Shown here in pieces: positions 7,275 through 17,200 of a DNA stretch of 32,414 nt; position 1 is the first letter of the stretch, and the number at the start of each line of letters is the position of its first letter. A model generated the notes under the pieces. It had not been told where the DNA came from and did no database searches. It saw only the letters and a program-made list of their open reading frames with translations. The DNA comes from Acidobacteriota bacterium (GTDB lineage: Bacteria > Acidobacteriota > Terriglobia > Terriglobales > Acidobacteriaceae), in NCBI GenBank assembly GCA_021800255.1, contig JAJYZC010000043.1, positions 1 through 32,414 of the forward strand, given 5' to 3'. The translations under genes and the position numbers were made by a program.

Positions 7275-8111
7275 TCACCAGCTATGCAGCCATCCATCAT
7301 CCCGCCCGATCCGGACCGGCGTATGAAACAGGCTGCTCAGCCGCGCCTCGGTCAACAGTTCCTCCCGCGGGCCGTCGCCAACGATGCGTCCGCCGCGCAT
7401 CAAGATGATGCGCTCGATCTCGGGGAGAATATCGCCCAGGTGATGCGTGACCAGCACCAGTCCGGTGCCTTCGCGGGTCAGACGGCGGAGGGTCTCGCGC
7501 AGCTCCCTTTGCGCGGCCAGGTCGAGCTCGTTGGAGGGCTCGTCGAGCAGCAGTTGCCGCGGCCGGTGCACGAGCGCCCGCGCGATCAGGATGCGCCGCC
7601 GTTCCCCGGCCGACATCGCACCCACCAGTTGTCCCGCCAGCCGCGTGGCTTCCATGCGCTCCAGCGCCTCCCAGGCGCGGGCGCGCATCTCCTCGGTCAC
7701 GTACAGGTTCGGCCACAGCGTCGAGGCCGAAAAGAACCCCGCCGTCACCGCGTCCAGCCCGGTGGTCACGGCGGTTCGTTTACCTGGCATCTCGGCGCCC
7801 ATCAGCCCCGCCGCCACCACGCCAAAGTGCCGGCGCAGCTCGGCCAGGTCCCAACGCTCGCGCCCGAAGATGCGCACCGTCATGCCCGGCCGCACGATGG
7901 GATAGATTTGGCAGGTCATGGCCAGGATCAGCGTCGATTTCCCACAGCCGTTCGGCCCCAGGATAGCCACGTGTTCCCCGGCGCGGATGGTCAGGTTCAC
8001 GTTGTGCAGAACCACTCGCTCGCCGCGCGCCACATCCACGCGGCGCAGCTCCAGAAACTCCGCGCCGCTGCCTGCGGTTGCCGCCGCTTGGCTTGAGGCT
8101 TCTCCGTTCAC
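7275..8111 (-). CDS. ABC transporter ATP-binding protein
   Basis: A single ABC ATPase domain of 278 residues. Visible motifs are Walker A GPNGCGKST (residues 52-60), the signature MSAGERRRILIARAL, Walker B 'QLLLDEPSNELD', and the H-loop 'LVLVTHHLGDI'. The layout, with 'HVAILGPNGCGKSTLI' and 'LPEIERIILMRGGRIVGDGPREELLT', resembles ModF-like and iron/cobalamin-type importer ATPases, but no permease or binding-protein gene is adjacent, so the substrate is unknown. It could work with a remote permease or as a stand-alone ATPase. It lies 57 bp upstream of scpB on the same strand. Confidence 0.88.
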   Translation of the reverse strand: MNGEASSQAAATAGSGAEFLELRRVDVARGERVVLHNVNLTIRAGEHVAILGPNGCGKSTLILAMTCQIYPIVRPGMTVRIFGRERWDLAELRRHFGVVAAGLMGAEMPGKRTAVTTGLDAVTAGFFSASTLWPNLYVTEEMRARAWEALERMEATRLAGQLVGAMSAGERRRILIARALVHRPRQLLLDEPSNELDLAAQRELRETLRRLTREGTGLVLVTHHLGDILPEIERIILMRGGRIVGDGPREELLTEARLSSLFHTPVRIGRDDGWLHSW

Positions 8112-8133
8112 AGTCCCAGCTTATCTGAACCAC

Positions 8134-8212
8134 AGCGGTTCCAGCGTTGCTGTAGCTGGAAGGCAAAGCGTCCGTAGGATTCTCGAAGGGACGCGGAGAC
8201 TCCGGAACTGCT
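8134..8212. repeat. Small inverted-repeat element, AGCGGTTCCAG type (short copy)
   Basis: The ends AGCGGTTCCAG (8134-8144) and CCGGAACTGCT (8202-8212) are inverted with 9 of 11 positions matching, and an inner pair GCGTCC/GGACGC (8168-8173, 8189-8194) can form a second stem. The left end matches the left end of the element at 23421-23531, including GCTGTA a few bases in. It sits in the divergent gap between the ABC gene and the S41 gene and could also overlap their promoters. Confidence 0.35.
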
Positions 8213-8321
8213 CAAAATCCGCGCCGCAAACCCTGCGCCCGCGCATGGTCCCGTGCAAGCCTCTTGCGTTATGATTGCTTTGAATGGGCAGGCGGCTCCA
8301 TTCCCTTGAAAGCCGCCGCCG

Positions 8322-9527
8322 GTGGTGTGTGTGTCTCGAATTTTCAAGCGTTTTGTCTTCCTGCTTTCCCTAGCCATCTTAGCCACGCTCGGCCTGGGGT
8401 TTGCCCTGGGCGGGTTCGGATGGTTTGGCGTTCATGCCAGCGCCGGCCAGGACGGCGCCTACCGCCCCATGCGCGTCTATGCCGAGGTCCTCGAGAAGAT
8501 CCAGGATGACTACGTTACCAAGCCCAGCCTCGGTGATGTCACCACCGGCGCCATGCAGGGGCTGCTGGAGTCGCTCGACGCCGATTCCAGCTATCTGACG
8601 CCGGACGAATACAAACTCTACAAGGAGCGCCCGCTGGCCGACCCCGCACGCCTGGGCATGACGGTTTCGAAGCGTTACGGCTATGCGACGGTGGTCAACG
8701 TGCTGCCGGGTTCGCCCGCCGACCAGGCGCATCTCGTCGATGGCGACGTGATTGAAGCCATCAACGGGCACTCAACCCACAACATCGCGCCCGCTCTGCT
8801 CCGCTTGATACTCGAAGGAAAGCCTGGAACCACGGTCACCCTCTCGGTGATCCGCCCCTTCAAGCCTGAGCCCGACAACATTACGCTCACGCGCACCGTG
8901 CTCGCGCCGCCTCCGCTGGGCGTAGAGGAGTATGACAACTCCACCATTCTTTACCTCAAGCCGGGAGTGATTACCGCGGCCAGCGTGAACGCGGTCGCCG
9001 CCCAGATCAAGGCGGCCGGCAAGGGGCGAAAGATTGTGCTCGATCTGCGCGATACCTCCGGCAGCGAGATGCAACAAGGGCTGCGCCTGGCCAACTTGTT
9101 CATCAAGCAGGGCGCCCTGGCCATGCTCACGGGCCAGAAGTTTCCCCTTCAGACCTTCACCGCCGATCCCGCTCTGTTCCTCACCGCTGCGCCCCTCGCT
9201 GTGCTGGTGAACGGAGGCACCTATGGCGCCGCCGAGCTCACCGCCGCCGCCATCAAGGATCATCAACGCGGCGCTATTGTAGGCGAGCAAACCTTTGGGG
9301 ATGCTTCTGTCCAAAAGACTTTCGTCCTCCCCGATGGCGCCGCGCTCATCCTCACCGTGGCCAAATACGAGAGCCCCGACGGCAACAAGATTGAGGACAA
9401 CGCCGTCACGCCTACCGTGGCCGTGAGCCAGCCCAGCGCCGAAAGTGAATTCCATGCTCCGTCCTCCAATAGCGACGAAATCCTCAATAAGGCGTTGGAT
9501 CTGCTGAAGGGCCAAAGCACCGCTTGA
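8322..9527 (+). CDS. S41 (C-terminal processing peptidase) family protein lacking the catalytic Ser and Lys
   Basis: About 400 residues with the CtpA layout: an N-terminal membrane anchor or signal (residues 8-30, 'FVFLLSLAILATLGLGFAL'), a helical segment ('MRVYAEVLEKIQDDYV'), a PDZ domain ('TVVNVLPGSPADQAHLVDGD', then 'IEAINGHS'), and the S41 core. In active members the core has SASASE with the nucleophile as the middle Ser and a Lys 25 residues later in TFGKGSVQ. Here the matching blocks are TYGAAE, with Gly302 in the nucleophile position, and TFGDASVQ, with Asp327 at the Lys position; the 25-residue spacing is exact. The Gln after it is kept. I infer a non-proteolytic scaffold or regulator in the cell envelope. 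The start is one of several GTG codons (8322, 8325 or 8331); none has a strong ribosome binding site. Confidence 0.88.
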   Translation: MVCVSRIFKRFVFLLSLAILATLGLGFALGGFGWFGVHASAGQDGAYRPMRVYAEVLEKIQDDYVTKPSLGDVTTGAMQGLLESLDADSSYLTPDEYKLYKERPLADPARLGMTVSKRYGYATVVNVLPGSPADQAHLVDGDVIEAINGHSTHNIAPALLRLILEGKPGTTVTLSVIRPFKPEPDNITLTRTVLAPPPLGVEEYDNSTILYLKPGVITAASVNAVAAQIKAAGKGRKIVLDLRDTSGSEMQQGLRLANLFIKQGALAMLTGQKFPLQTFTADPALFLTAAPLAVLVNGGTYGAAELTAAAIKDHQRGAIVGEQTFGDASVQKTFVLPDGAALILTVAKYESPDGNKIEDNAVTPTVAVSQPSAESEFHAPSSNSDEILNKALDLLKGQSTA

Positions 9528-9723
9528 TTGCCGGTTCATTGTGTTCGCCGGGCGGGTTCCGTGTTGCGCCTGCGCGCGTCCCCATCCGGTCCCGTTTCCC
9601 GCTCTTGCACGGCATGGTACGCATTGCCCGCGGGTGTATTCCCGCGCACCGGCGCAATGCTAGGCTGAGGCTGAGGCGCCTTTCCGCCACCGGCGTGAGC
9701 ATTGCCTGCGAGGCCTGAACCGT

Positions 9724-11964
9724 TTGGCTGCCACTTCCCATCGTTCTCTTCCGGCGCCATCCGGCAAACGCAGCCGGGGCCGGAATGTGCGCTCCACCGC
9801 GCCGCCTCTGCGGCGCAAGCTAGCCGGCCGCTCGGCGCTGGGCGCGCTTTTGGCGCTGGCCGTGATCACCGGCTCACTGGCCGGCCTCACCCTGGTCTAC
9901 TCCGCTGACCTGCCCCAGATCACCGAACTTGAGCATTACCACGCCTCCACCATCACCTATCTCTACGACCGCACCGGCCGCCCCATCGGGTCCTTCGCGC
10001 TCCAGCGCCGCCAGGTGGTCGGCTACAATGGCTTCGCGCCCATCCTCCGCCAGGCCGTCATCTCCATTGAAGACAAGGATTTCTATTCCCACTGGGGCAT
10101 CAACGTGTTGCGCGTTGGCGAGGCCTTGTGGCACGACCTGCGCGACCGCGGCAGCCTTCAGGGCGCTTCCACCATCACCATGCAGTTGGCCCGCAATCTC
10201 TTTCTTTCCTCCAACCGCACCATGAAGCGCAAGATCGAGGAGGCCTATCTGGCCATTCAAATCGAGCGCGCCTTCACCAAGCAGCAGATATTCACCCTCT
10301 ACGCGAATCAAATTTACCTGGGCAGCGGGAATTACGGCTTCGAGTCCGCTTCGGAGTATTACTTCTCCCAGCACGCTAAGGATCTGAATCTGACGGAAGC
10401 TGCTTTGCTCGCCGGCCTGCCCAAGGGCCCGGTCGAATTTTCGCCCATCCTCCATCCCCATCGGGCGCTCGCCCGCCGCAATCTGGTGCTTACTGAAATG
10501 GAGCACGACGGCGCCATCACCCACGCTCAGGCGGAGGCGGCGCGCGCCGCCCCGCTCGGCCTTCACATCGCTCGGCCGGCGGGCTCGGTGGCGCCCTGGT
10601 TCCAGGATGAGGTGCGCCAGGAGCTGGATAATCGCTTCGGCTCGGCGGAGGTGAGTGAAGCCGGCCTGCGCGTGGACACCACCCTCGACCTGCACCTGCA
10701 AGAGGTTGCCAACCGCGCCGTGGAAGACGGCCTGGCGGCCTATGAGCGCCGCAAAGTCTGGACCGGCAAGCTCGAAAATGTGCTCGCCGAAGGCGCGACT
10801 CTCAACGGCTACAGGCATCCCGACTGGGCCGTCGTATATGGTCCCGGCGATTACGTGCATGCTCTGGTCACGCGCGTCCTGCGGCGCGAAATCGACGCCC
10901 GCATCGGCCCTCCCAACAGGCCCGGCAGTCAGATCGTCTTGCTCCCTGCGGATTGGGCCTGGACCGGCCGCCGCCACGCTGATTCCCTGGTCAAGCCCGG
11001 CGACATCATCTACGTTCGTTTGGCCGCAACCATGGAGGGCAGCGCGCGCCGCGCCACGCTAGAGCAGGACTCCGGCGTCCAAGGCGCGCTCCTGGCCATC
11101 GACAACACCAGCGGCGACATCCTGGCTATGGTGGGCGGCCGCGATTACGCGCTCTCTCAGTACAACCGCGCCACCGAGGCCCAGCGTCAGGTCGGCTCCA
11201 GCTTCAAGCCCTACGTCTACACCGCGGCCTTTGAAGACGGCTACAAGCCCTCCAGCATCATCCTGGATACGCCGGTCAGCTTCGGCAATTACCATCCGCA
11301 CGACTACGAGAACGACTACAAGGGCGCCATGACCCTCACCACCGCCTTTGCCGAGTCGCGCAACATTCCCGCTCTCAAGCTGGCCGCGCGCGTGGGCATC
11401 CAGAAGGTCATCGGCATGGCCCATCAATTCGGCGTCACCTCCACCATCCCCCCCTATCTGCCCATCGCTCTGGGCGCGGTCGGCATCACGCTTGAGCAGC
11501 AGGTGGCCTCCTACGCGGTCTTTCCCAATGACGGCATCCGCGTGGCTCCGCGGCTCATCCGCAGGGTTTCCAATGCCGACGGCATTACTCTCTGGGAAGA
11601 CCCAACCGCCGTCAACCAGGTCATCAGCCGGCGCATGGCGCGCGCCATGATGGTTCTGCTGCGCGCAGTGATCGCGCACGGCACCGGGGCCGCGGCCGCC
11701 GAACTGAACTACCCCCTGGGCGGCAAAACCGGCACCACCAGCGATTTTACGAATGCCTGGTTTCTAGGCTTCTCGCCCTCCGTCACCTGCGGCGTGTGGG
11801 TGGGCTATGACAACCAACAATCCCTCGGCGACCATGAATCCGGCGCCCGCGTCGCCCTGCCCATCTGGATGAAATTCATGCGCGCCGCCATCGCCGGCAA
11901 GAGCGGCGAACAGTTTCCCGGCGATGGCGATGCGCCTGTACCTCCCGCACACAAAAAGAGCTAA
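9724..11964 (+). CDS. Class A penicillin-binding protein (bifunctional transglycosylase/transpeptidase)
   Basis: A 746-residue peptidoglycan synthase. It has a basic cytoplasmic N-terminus, one membrane segment (residues 37-59), a GT51 glycosyltransferase domain with EDKDFYSHWGIN (116-127, catalytic Glu116) and GASTITMQLARNLF (148-161), then a transpeptidase domain with SSFK (Ser492, Lys495), SRN (Ser545) and KTG (668-670). All catalytic motifs of both domains are present. It polymerises lipid II and crosslinks the glycan in the periplasm. The transglycosylase 'FTKQQIFTLYANQIYLGSGNYG' block is typical of PBP1 proteins. TTG 9724 is the longest start; no clear ribosome binding site decides it. 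It follows the S41-like gene by about 200 bp, a gap in which I see no gene. Confidence 0.95.
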   Translation: MAATSHRSLPAPSGKRSRGRNVRSTAPPLRRKLAGRSALGALLALAVITGSLAGLTLVYSADLPQITELEHYHASTITYLYDRTGRPIGSFALQRRQVVGYNGFAPILRQAVISIEDKDFYSHWGINVLRVGEALWHDLRDRGSLQGASTITMQLARNLFLSSNRTMKRKIEEAYLAIQIERAFTKQQIFTLYANQIYLGSGNYGFESASEYYFSQHAKDLNLTEAALLAGLPKGPVEFSPILHPHRALARRNLVLTEMEHDGAITHAQAEAARAAPLGLHIARPAGSVAPWFQDEVRQELDNRFGSAEVSEAGLRVDTTLDLHLQEVANRAVEDGLAAYERRKVWTGKLENVLAEGATLNGYRHPDWAVVYGPGDYVHALVTRVLRREIDARIGPPNRPGSQIVLLPADWAWTGRRHADSLVKPGDIIYVRLAATMEGSARRATLEQDSGVQGALLAIDNTSGDILAMVGGRDYALSQYNRATEAQRQVGSSFKPYVYTAAFEDGYKPSSIILDTPVSFGNYHPHDYENDYKGAMTLTTAFAESRNIPALKLAARVGIQKVIGMAHQFGVTSTIPPYLPIALGAVGITLEQQVASYAVFPNDGIRVAPRLIRRVSNADGITLWEDPTAVNQVISRRMARAMMVLLRAVIAHGTGAAAAELNYPLGGKTGTTSDFTNAWFLGFSPSVTCGVWVGYDNQQSLGDHESGARVALPIWMKFMRAAIAGKSGEQFPGDGDAPVPPAHKKS

Positions 11965-11994
11965 GATAGCCCCATACGTCTCTGGATCATTCTG

Positions 11995-12023
11995 CTTCGG
12001 CCTCGCTAGCGAACCAGCCGAAG
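11995..12023 (+). terminator. Inverted repeat between the PBP gene and the sigma-54 regulator
   Basis: CTTCGGC (11995-12001) pairs with GCCGAAG (12017-12023), and the loop contains the palindrome TCGCTAGCGA. It lies 30 bp after the PBP stop and ends 10 bp before the regulator ATG. No T-run follows, so it could be a terminator, an mRNA structure occluding the regulator start, or an operator. Confidence 0.35.
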
Positions 12024-12033
12024 CCTTTCGGTC

Positions 12034-14229
12034 ATGAACCTGAACGACGGACCATCGACGGCAGACCAAGCGGCAAAGCCTGGCCCGCTGATAGCGGGAA
12101 CGCTCGCCGGGAGTTGTGGCGCGTTTCTCCGTCTGACCCGATCCCTCGGCTCGCGCAACCAGCAGGATTTTGCGCAAAATCTGGCGCGAGAACTCCAGCC
12201 CTTTCTCGGCTTTGACTTCCTTGACCTTATCGTTTACGAGTCTGATGGCGCACGCCGGGTCAAATGGCGGGCTATCGGCGCCGGCCAGCCGCTCTCAGAC
12301 GGGGAGACGGCGCTCGACGACTCTCTCAGTTGGTGGGTCTATGAGCACCAAGAGCCGCAGAGTATCGGCGATTGCACGAGCCAATCGCAATTTCCCGAGC
12401 TTGCCGCGGAGATGGAAAGCGCGGGATACGGCTTGCGCTCGTTGTGCCGCCTGCCCTTGACAACCGCACAGCGCAGGGTGGGCGTTTTGGGAATCGGCAG
12501 CCGCAGGCCGCTAGCTTTTTCGCAGGAGGCGATTTCCTTTCTTTCTCTGGCTGCCGGCTGCATCGCTCTTTCCATCGAGAACGCTCTGAACTATGAGGCG
12601 TCTGTTCAGGCGCAGTCGGAACTGCAACGGGAGAAAACCCGGCTGGAGTTTCTCCTCGACCTTACCACCAAGGCGACCTCCAGTCTCGATCTCCATGAGC
12701 TGCTCCAGACCGTCGCATCCTGCATTCGTAAGGTGATCCCCTGCAACAGCGCAGGAGTCATGCTGCGCGAAGCGAACAGCGGACAGGAGCGCATTTTCGC
12801 CCTGGATTTTCCGGAGAGCAAGGGCTTTTTGCACGAAGGACTTCTGCTCACTCCAGTTGACGCCGGCGCTGCCGCGATGGACGCCGTCAACCCCAAAGCC
12901 GGGAACCGCGCCGGAGTTTCGGCTTACGACGCCGCCACCTCCCGGTTGATAGCCGAAGAGGGAATCAGGTCGCGATGTATCGTGCCCCTCGTGCATCGCG
13001 GCCGGGCATTGGGACGCCTGGGAGTAGGCCGAACTCAGGAAGCCCCGTTCAGCCAGGACGACGTGGCCTTTCTCACGCAAATCGCCGGGCAGATCGCGAT
13101 CGCCATTGAAAATGCGCTTGCCTGGCAGGAAATCTCAGACCTTAAGAACAAACTTGCGCAGGAGAAGCTCTATCTCGAGGAGCAGATCCGGACCGAACTC
13201 AGTTTTGAGCAGATCATCGGCAAAAGCCCCGCCTTGCGGCACGTACTGGAGCTCGTGGAGACCGTGGCGCCGAACGATTCCACCGTTTTGCTGCTGGGCG
13301 AAACCGGAACAGGCAAGGAGCTGATCGCCCGCGCCATTCACGACCACAGCCGGCGCAAGGAAAGCACCTTCGTCAAGTTGAATTGTGCCGCCATTCCCAC
13401 CGGGTTGCTGGAGAGCGAATTGTTCGGACATGAAAAAGGAGCCTTTACGGGCGCCATCAGCCAGAAGATCGGCCGCCTGGAACTGGCCGACCAGGGTACG
13501 TTGTTTCTCGATGAAGTGGGCGACATCCCCATTGAGATTCAGCCCAAGCTGCTGCGAGCTCTGCAGGAACGCGAGTTCGAGCGTTTAGGCAGCACGCACA
13601 CGCGGCGAGTAAATGTCCGCCTGGTGGCCGCAACCAATCGCGATTTGGAGCAGATGGTTGCCGACCGTCAATTCCGAAGCGATTTGTATTACCGGCTGAA
13701 TGTCTTTCCCATCCGTATACCTCCGCTCCGGGAGCGCCGGGAGGATATACCCCTGCTGGTCAGGTACTTCGTACAGAAATATGCGCGCCGGATGCAGAAA
13801 CAAATCGAATCGATTCCGGCCGGCGCGCTGCAGGCGATGGCGGCTTTGGACTGGCCCGGCAACGTTCGTGAGCTGGAGAACTTTATCGAGCGGGCAGTGA
13901 TTTTGACCCGAGGGAAAGCCCTCGATGCGCCTTTCGCGGAACTCCGCCAATCCAGCGCCAGCGCCGTGACGGCCCATATCGCTTCGGGGGAGCGGGAAGA
14001 GATTGCGCGGATCGTGAGAGAGACCATCTCCGAGATGAACCAGAAGATCTCCTATGCCGCCCGCTATGATTATGAGGAACGCCAGCGCGCCGAAATCACC
14101 CGGCACCTGCGGGAGACGCGCGGACGTGTCGCCGGCCCCAAAGGCGCCGCCGCGCGCATGGGGATCAGCCGAACGACGCTGCTATCGCGCATGAAGAAGC
14201 TGGGAATCAGTCCGAAGGAATTCTCATAG
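12034..14229 (+). CDS. Sigma-54-dependent transcriptional activator with two GAF domains (FhlA/NifA type)
   Basis: A 731-residue enhancer-binding protein. Two GAF sensor domains (about residues 45-185 and 215-380) are joined by a coiled segment and followed by a second coiled linker. The AAA+ domain starts at 'IIGKSPALRHVLELV'; Walker A GETGTGKE is at 422-429, and the sigma-54 contact loop GAFTGA at 469-474 is intact, followed by 'GTLFLDEVGDIP' (Walker B) and 'NVRLVAATNRDL'. A Fis-type helix-turn-helix closes the protein ('GAAARMGISRTTLLSRMKKLGI'). No receiver domain is present, so GAF ligand or redox sensing is the likely input. Its 3' end overlaps that of the convergent activase gene by 23 bp. 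I infer that it may control the adjacent operon and the -24/-12 promoter at 21080. Confidence 0.94.
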   Translation: MNLNDGPSTADQAAKPGPLIAGTLAGSCGAFLRLTRSLGSRNQQDFAQNLARELQPFLGFDFLDLIVYESDGARRVKWRAIGAGQPLSDGETALDDSLSWWVYEHQEPQSIGDCTSQSQFPELAAEMESAGYGLRSLCRLPLTTAQRRVGVLGIGSRRPLAFSQEAISFLSLAAGCIALSIENALNYEASVQAQSELQREKTRLEFLLDLTTKATSSLDLHELLQTVASCIRKVIPCNSAGVMLREANSGQERIFALDFPESKGFLHEGLLLTPVDAGAAAMDAVNPKAGNRAGVSAYDAATSRLIAEEGIRSRCIVPLVHRGRALGRLGVGRTQEAPFSQDDVAFLTQIAGQIAIAIENALAWQEISDLKNKLAQEKLYLEEQIRTELSFEQIIGKSPALRHVLELVETVAPNDSTVLLLGETGTGKELIARAIHDHSRRKESTFVKLNCAAIPTGLLESELFGHEKGAFTGAISQKIGRLELADQGTLFLDEVGDIPIEIQPKLLRALQEREFERLGSTHTRRVNVRLVAATNRDLEQMVADRQFRSDLYYRLNVFPIRIPPLRERREDIPLLVRYFVQKYARRMQKQIESIPAGALQAMAALDWPGNVRELENFIERAVILTRGKALDAPFAELRQSSASAVTAHIASGEREEIARIVRETISEMNQKISYAARYDYEERQRAEITRHLRETRGRVAGPKGAAARMGISRTTLLSRMKKLGISPKEFS

Positions 14230-17200
14230 CCGCTGTTGAGGTGCGCACGGCGCAGCCTGTTATCCGGCAATCTCCGCAAGCATCCGCGCCTGCTTCGGCG
14301 AGCGAGTTTGCATATACAGCCGGCGCCAGCTCCTGGTATGCGCCCGCTCGCTCCTCGCGGGGAACGGTATTGCGCGGCTCTTTTATAGTTTGCAGCTTGG
14401 CTTGATACTGCCGTAGAAAATACTGCATCGTCTCGATGCGTATGCGGATCGATCCCAGCGGACGGTTCTCATCCAGATCGCGGAACGAAAAGTGGGGCTT
14501 GCCCGAGGCTTCGATAATCTGCTCAACCACGCGGCTGATGAATGCATCGTGGCCGCACTTGAAATTCGACAGCTCCACCGGAATCAGGTTCGGGTGTCTG
14601 GCGACGAACTTCGCAGCCCATATCTTGTGATTGGAACTGGCCGAAAAGGTATGTTTCCAGACATCGGAAATATCGAGCGGCGATTGAATCAAGCCGGCCT
14701 TCACTTCTTCCCCAAAGAGGCGGTGAAGAAGATCGGCGTCGAGCGGCAGAAGACTTTGCGAGAAAACCGGGTAGCCGAGCCGCTGGAACTCTTCGAGAAT
14801 TCCGTGGTTCAGGCCGGGATCGTGATGGTAAGGGCGCCCCAGCATGACCAGCCCGATGCGCCGGTTCGCCTCCAGTTCTTCCAGCGTGGCGCGGGCCTGC
14901 CGCCGCAACCTGCATTCGAAGGCGCTCCATGCGCGGAAGCCGAGGCCGATGGCCTGCGTGTTCTCCTGCCAATCCAAGCCCAGCAGATCCTTCCACGCCG
15001 AGAACATCTGGAACTTGAACAGATCGCGGTCGGCGAGATTCAAAACCGGATTGACGTAGCGGATTCCCGCGTTCCGGAACCAGTCCACAGACCGCGAAAA
15101 AGCCGCCTTCACTGCCTCCGGCGTCGCTGATCCGGTAGGACACGCACTGGAACCGCTGCATCCGAAGAGCGGCGTCGTCAGCACGTCGAACATGGGAAAG
15201 AAAATGGCGTCGAGGTGCTCGGATCTTGCAAGGCGGAGCAGCTCGTAAACATGAGCGAGAGAGATCTTGGACGGGAAACACGGGTCGACGGCGGAAAACC
15301 CCGCCGCTTGCTGGTAGGCCTCCGGCGTTGAGAAGTGCGAATAATAAAGGTTCCCGGCGGGAATGCCAAGGCTTTCGAAATACGCTGAGAACAGCGGCGC
15401 GTAGGTAAACAGGTTCAGCGCCCTGGGTATACCGATGCGCACCCCAGAACGCTGCCGCGCCTTTCTGTTGGAATGGATGCTAAAGCTGCGTGGGCGCGTC
15501 GCGGAAGCAGGATGCACCGGCAGCCAAGCCTGTTCGGCGGCCAGTTGCACGTAATTCGGGCAGGATTGCCGTATCGCATTCCATTCCGCATTGATTTCGC
15601 GCACGCTGGCCGCGTCCTCGGCCTCGCCGCGCTCACAGTTGGCGATAATCACGAGTTTTGCGCCCGAAGCCGTGGCGTCCGTCCCCGCGCTCAACTCCAC
15701 AAACGTGCGCAGGCAGCGGTTGGTGCAGTAGTGGCAGCGCGTGGTTTCATCGCGGCGGATTTTGTATTCGAGGCGGTCGAGAAAGGCGAAACCGGGAAAG
15801 CGCGTGCCGCGGTCCAGCCGCCAGGCCTCCATCGCTTCCAGCGCGGCGCCAATGGCGCCGGCTTCGCGGCAATGGGGATGGACCACGATCTCCGGCTGGC
15901 CGTCTCCGTGGTAGTGCGCGCGAATGAAATCCACCTCCGCCTTCACCACCGCCAGATTGCGCTGCGTTCCGCCTTGCAGGACAAAACGCCGTCCCAGCGC
16001 CGCAACATTGGCGGCGCCGGCTACGTAGAGGAAGATGTTCTTTGGAAGCACCGCCGCCAGGCCCGCGAGAATCTCTTCAGGCGTCCAGCCCTGCCGCTGA
16101 AAATTAACAATGTCGGTCTGCAGGAACACCGCGCATCCGTAACTGAACAGCGGCATGCGCCGCGCGCGGAACGCCGTATCGGCGAAGTTCTCGATGGAGA
16201 TTCCCAGTTTTTCCGCGGCCGCCTGAAGAAAATAGCCGTTCCCCGCGGAGCACTGCGTATTGAGCCTGAAGTCCTTCACGGCCCCGTCGTGCAGCATCAC
16301 AATCTTGATGTCCTGGCCGCCCACGTCGATAATCGCGTCCACATGCGGAAACAGGCGCAGAGAAGATTTCGCATGAGCGACGGTCTCAACCAGGGCGACA
16401 TCAGCGGACAAAACCTTTTTGAGAAGATCCTTCGAATAGCCGGTGGCGCCTAGCCCCAGCACTTTTACCGGCGCGCCGGATTCTTCCAGCTTGCGGCGCA
16501 GGTCGCCGAGCACCGTGACCGCATCGGTTATTGGATCCGACTGCGAAAGCCGGTACGAAGACGCGAGCAAAGTTCCATCGGGAGCGAGGGCAACAGCCTT
16601 GGTGGAAGTGGAACCGCCGTCGAGGCCGATGACGGCATGAATCTCGGCAGCGGGGGCAACCCGGCGGGGAATCTGGGGGATCGAGTAGGCGCGGCGGAAA
16701 CTCTCCAGCTCAACTTCGTCGCGGCAGAGCCCGCCGGCGTCCGATGTTTGCCCGGCCGAGGAATGCCTCTGCCGCTCGATCAGTTCTTCCAGCGGCCGCA
16801 GGCCCTGGTACTGCGCCGTATTGGACGAGTCTTCGATCCCGAACGCGATGGCGCCGATAGCCGCGAAGTACTCCGCCATGGGCGGCACACGAATGAGCGT
16901 TTCCGGCGCCGCATCCGCCGGCAGCGGGACGTTCTTACGCTTCCACAGATCGATCAGCCCCCGCCGCCACGCCGCTTGCAAGCCGGGAAAATATGCGTTC
17001 GGGCCGCCCAGGAGAAATACCTCCGGGAGCAGATCGTGTCCGCGCGTCAGCACGGTCAGATTCTGCAGCACGATGGCCTGAAACAGCGACGCCATCAGGT
17101 GATCGGCAGGCACTCCCTGCTTCTGCAAGCCGGTGATGTCGGTTTCTGCAAAGACTCCGCATTTCCCCGCTACGGGATACATCTGCGCATCGTCGAACTG

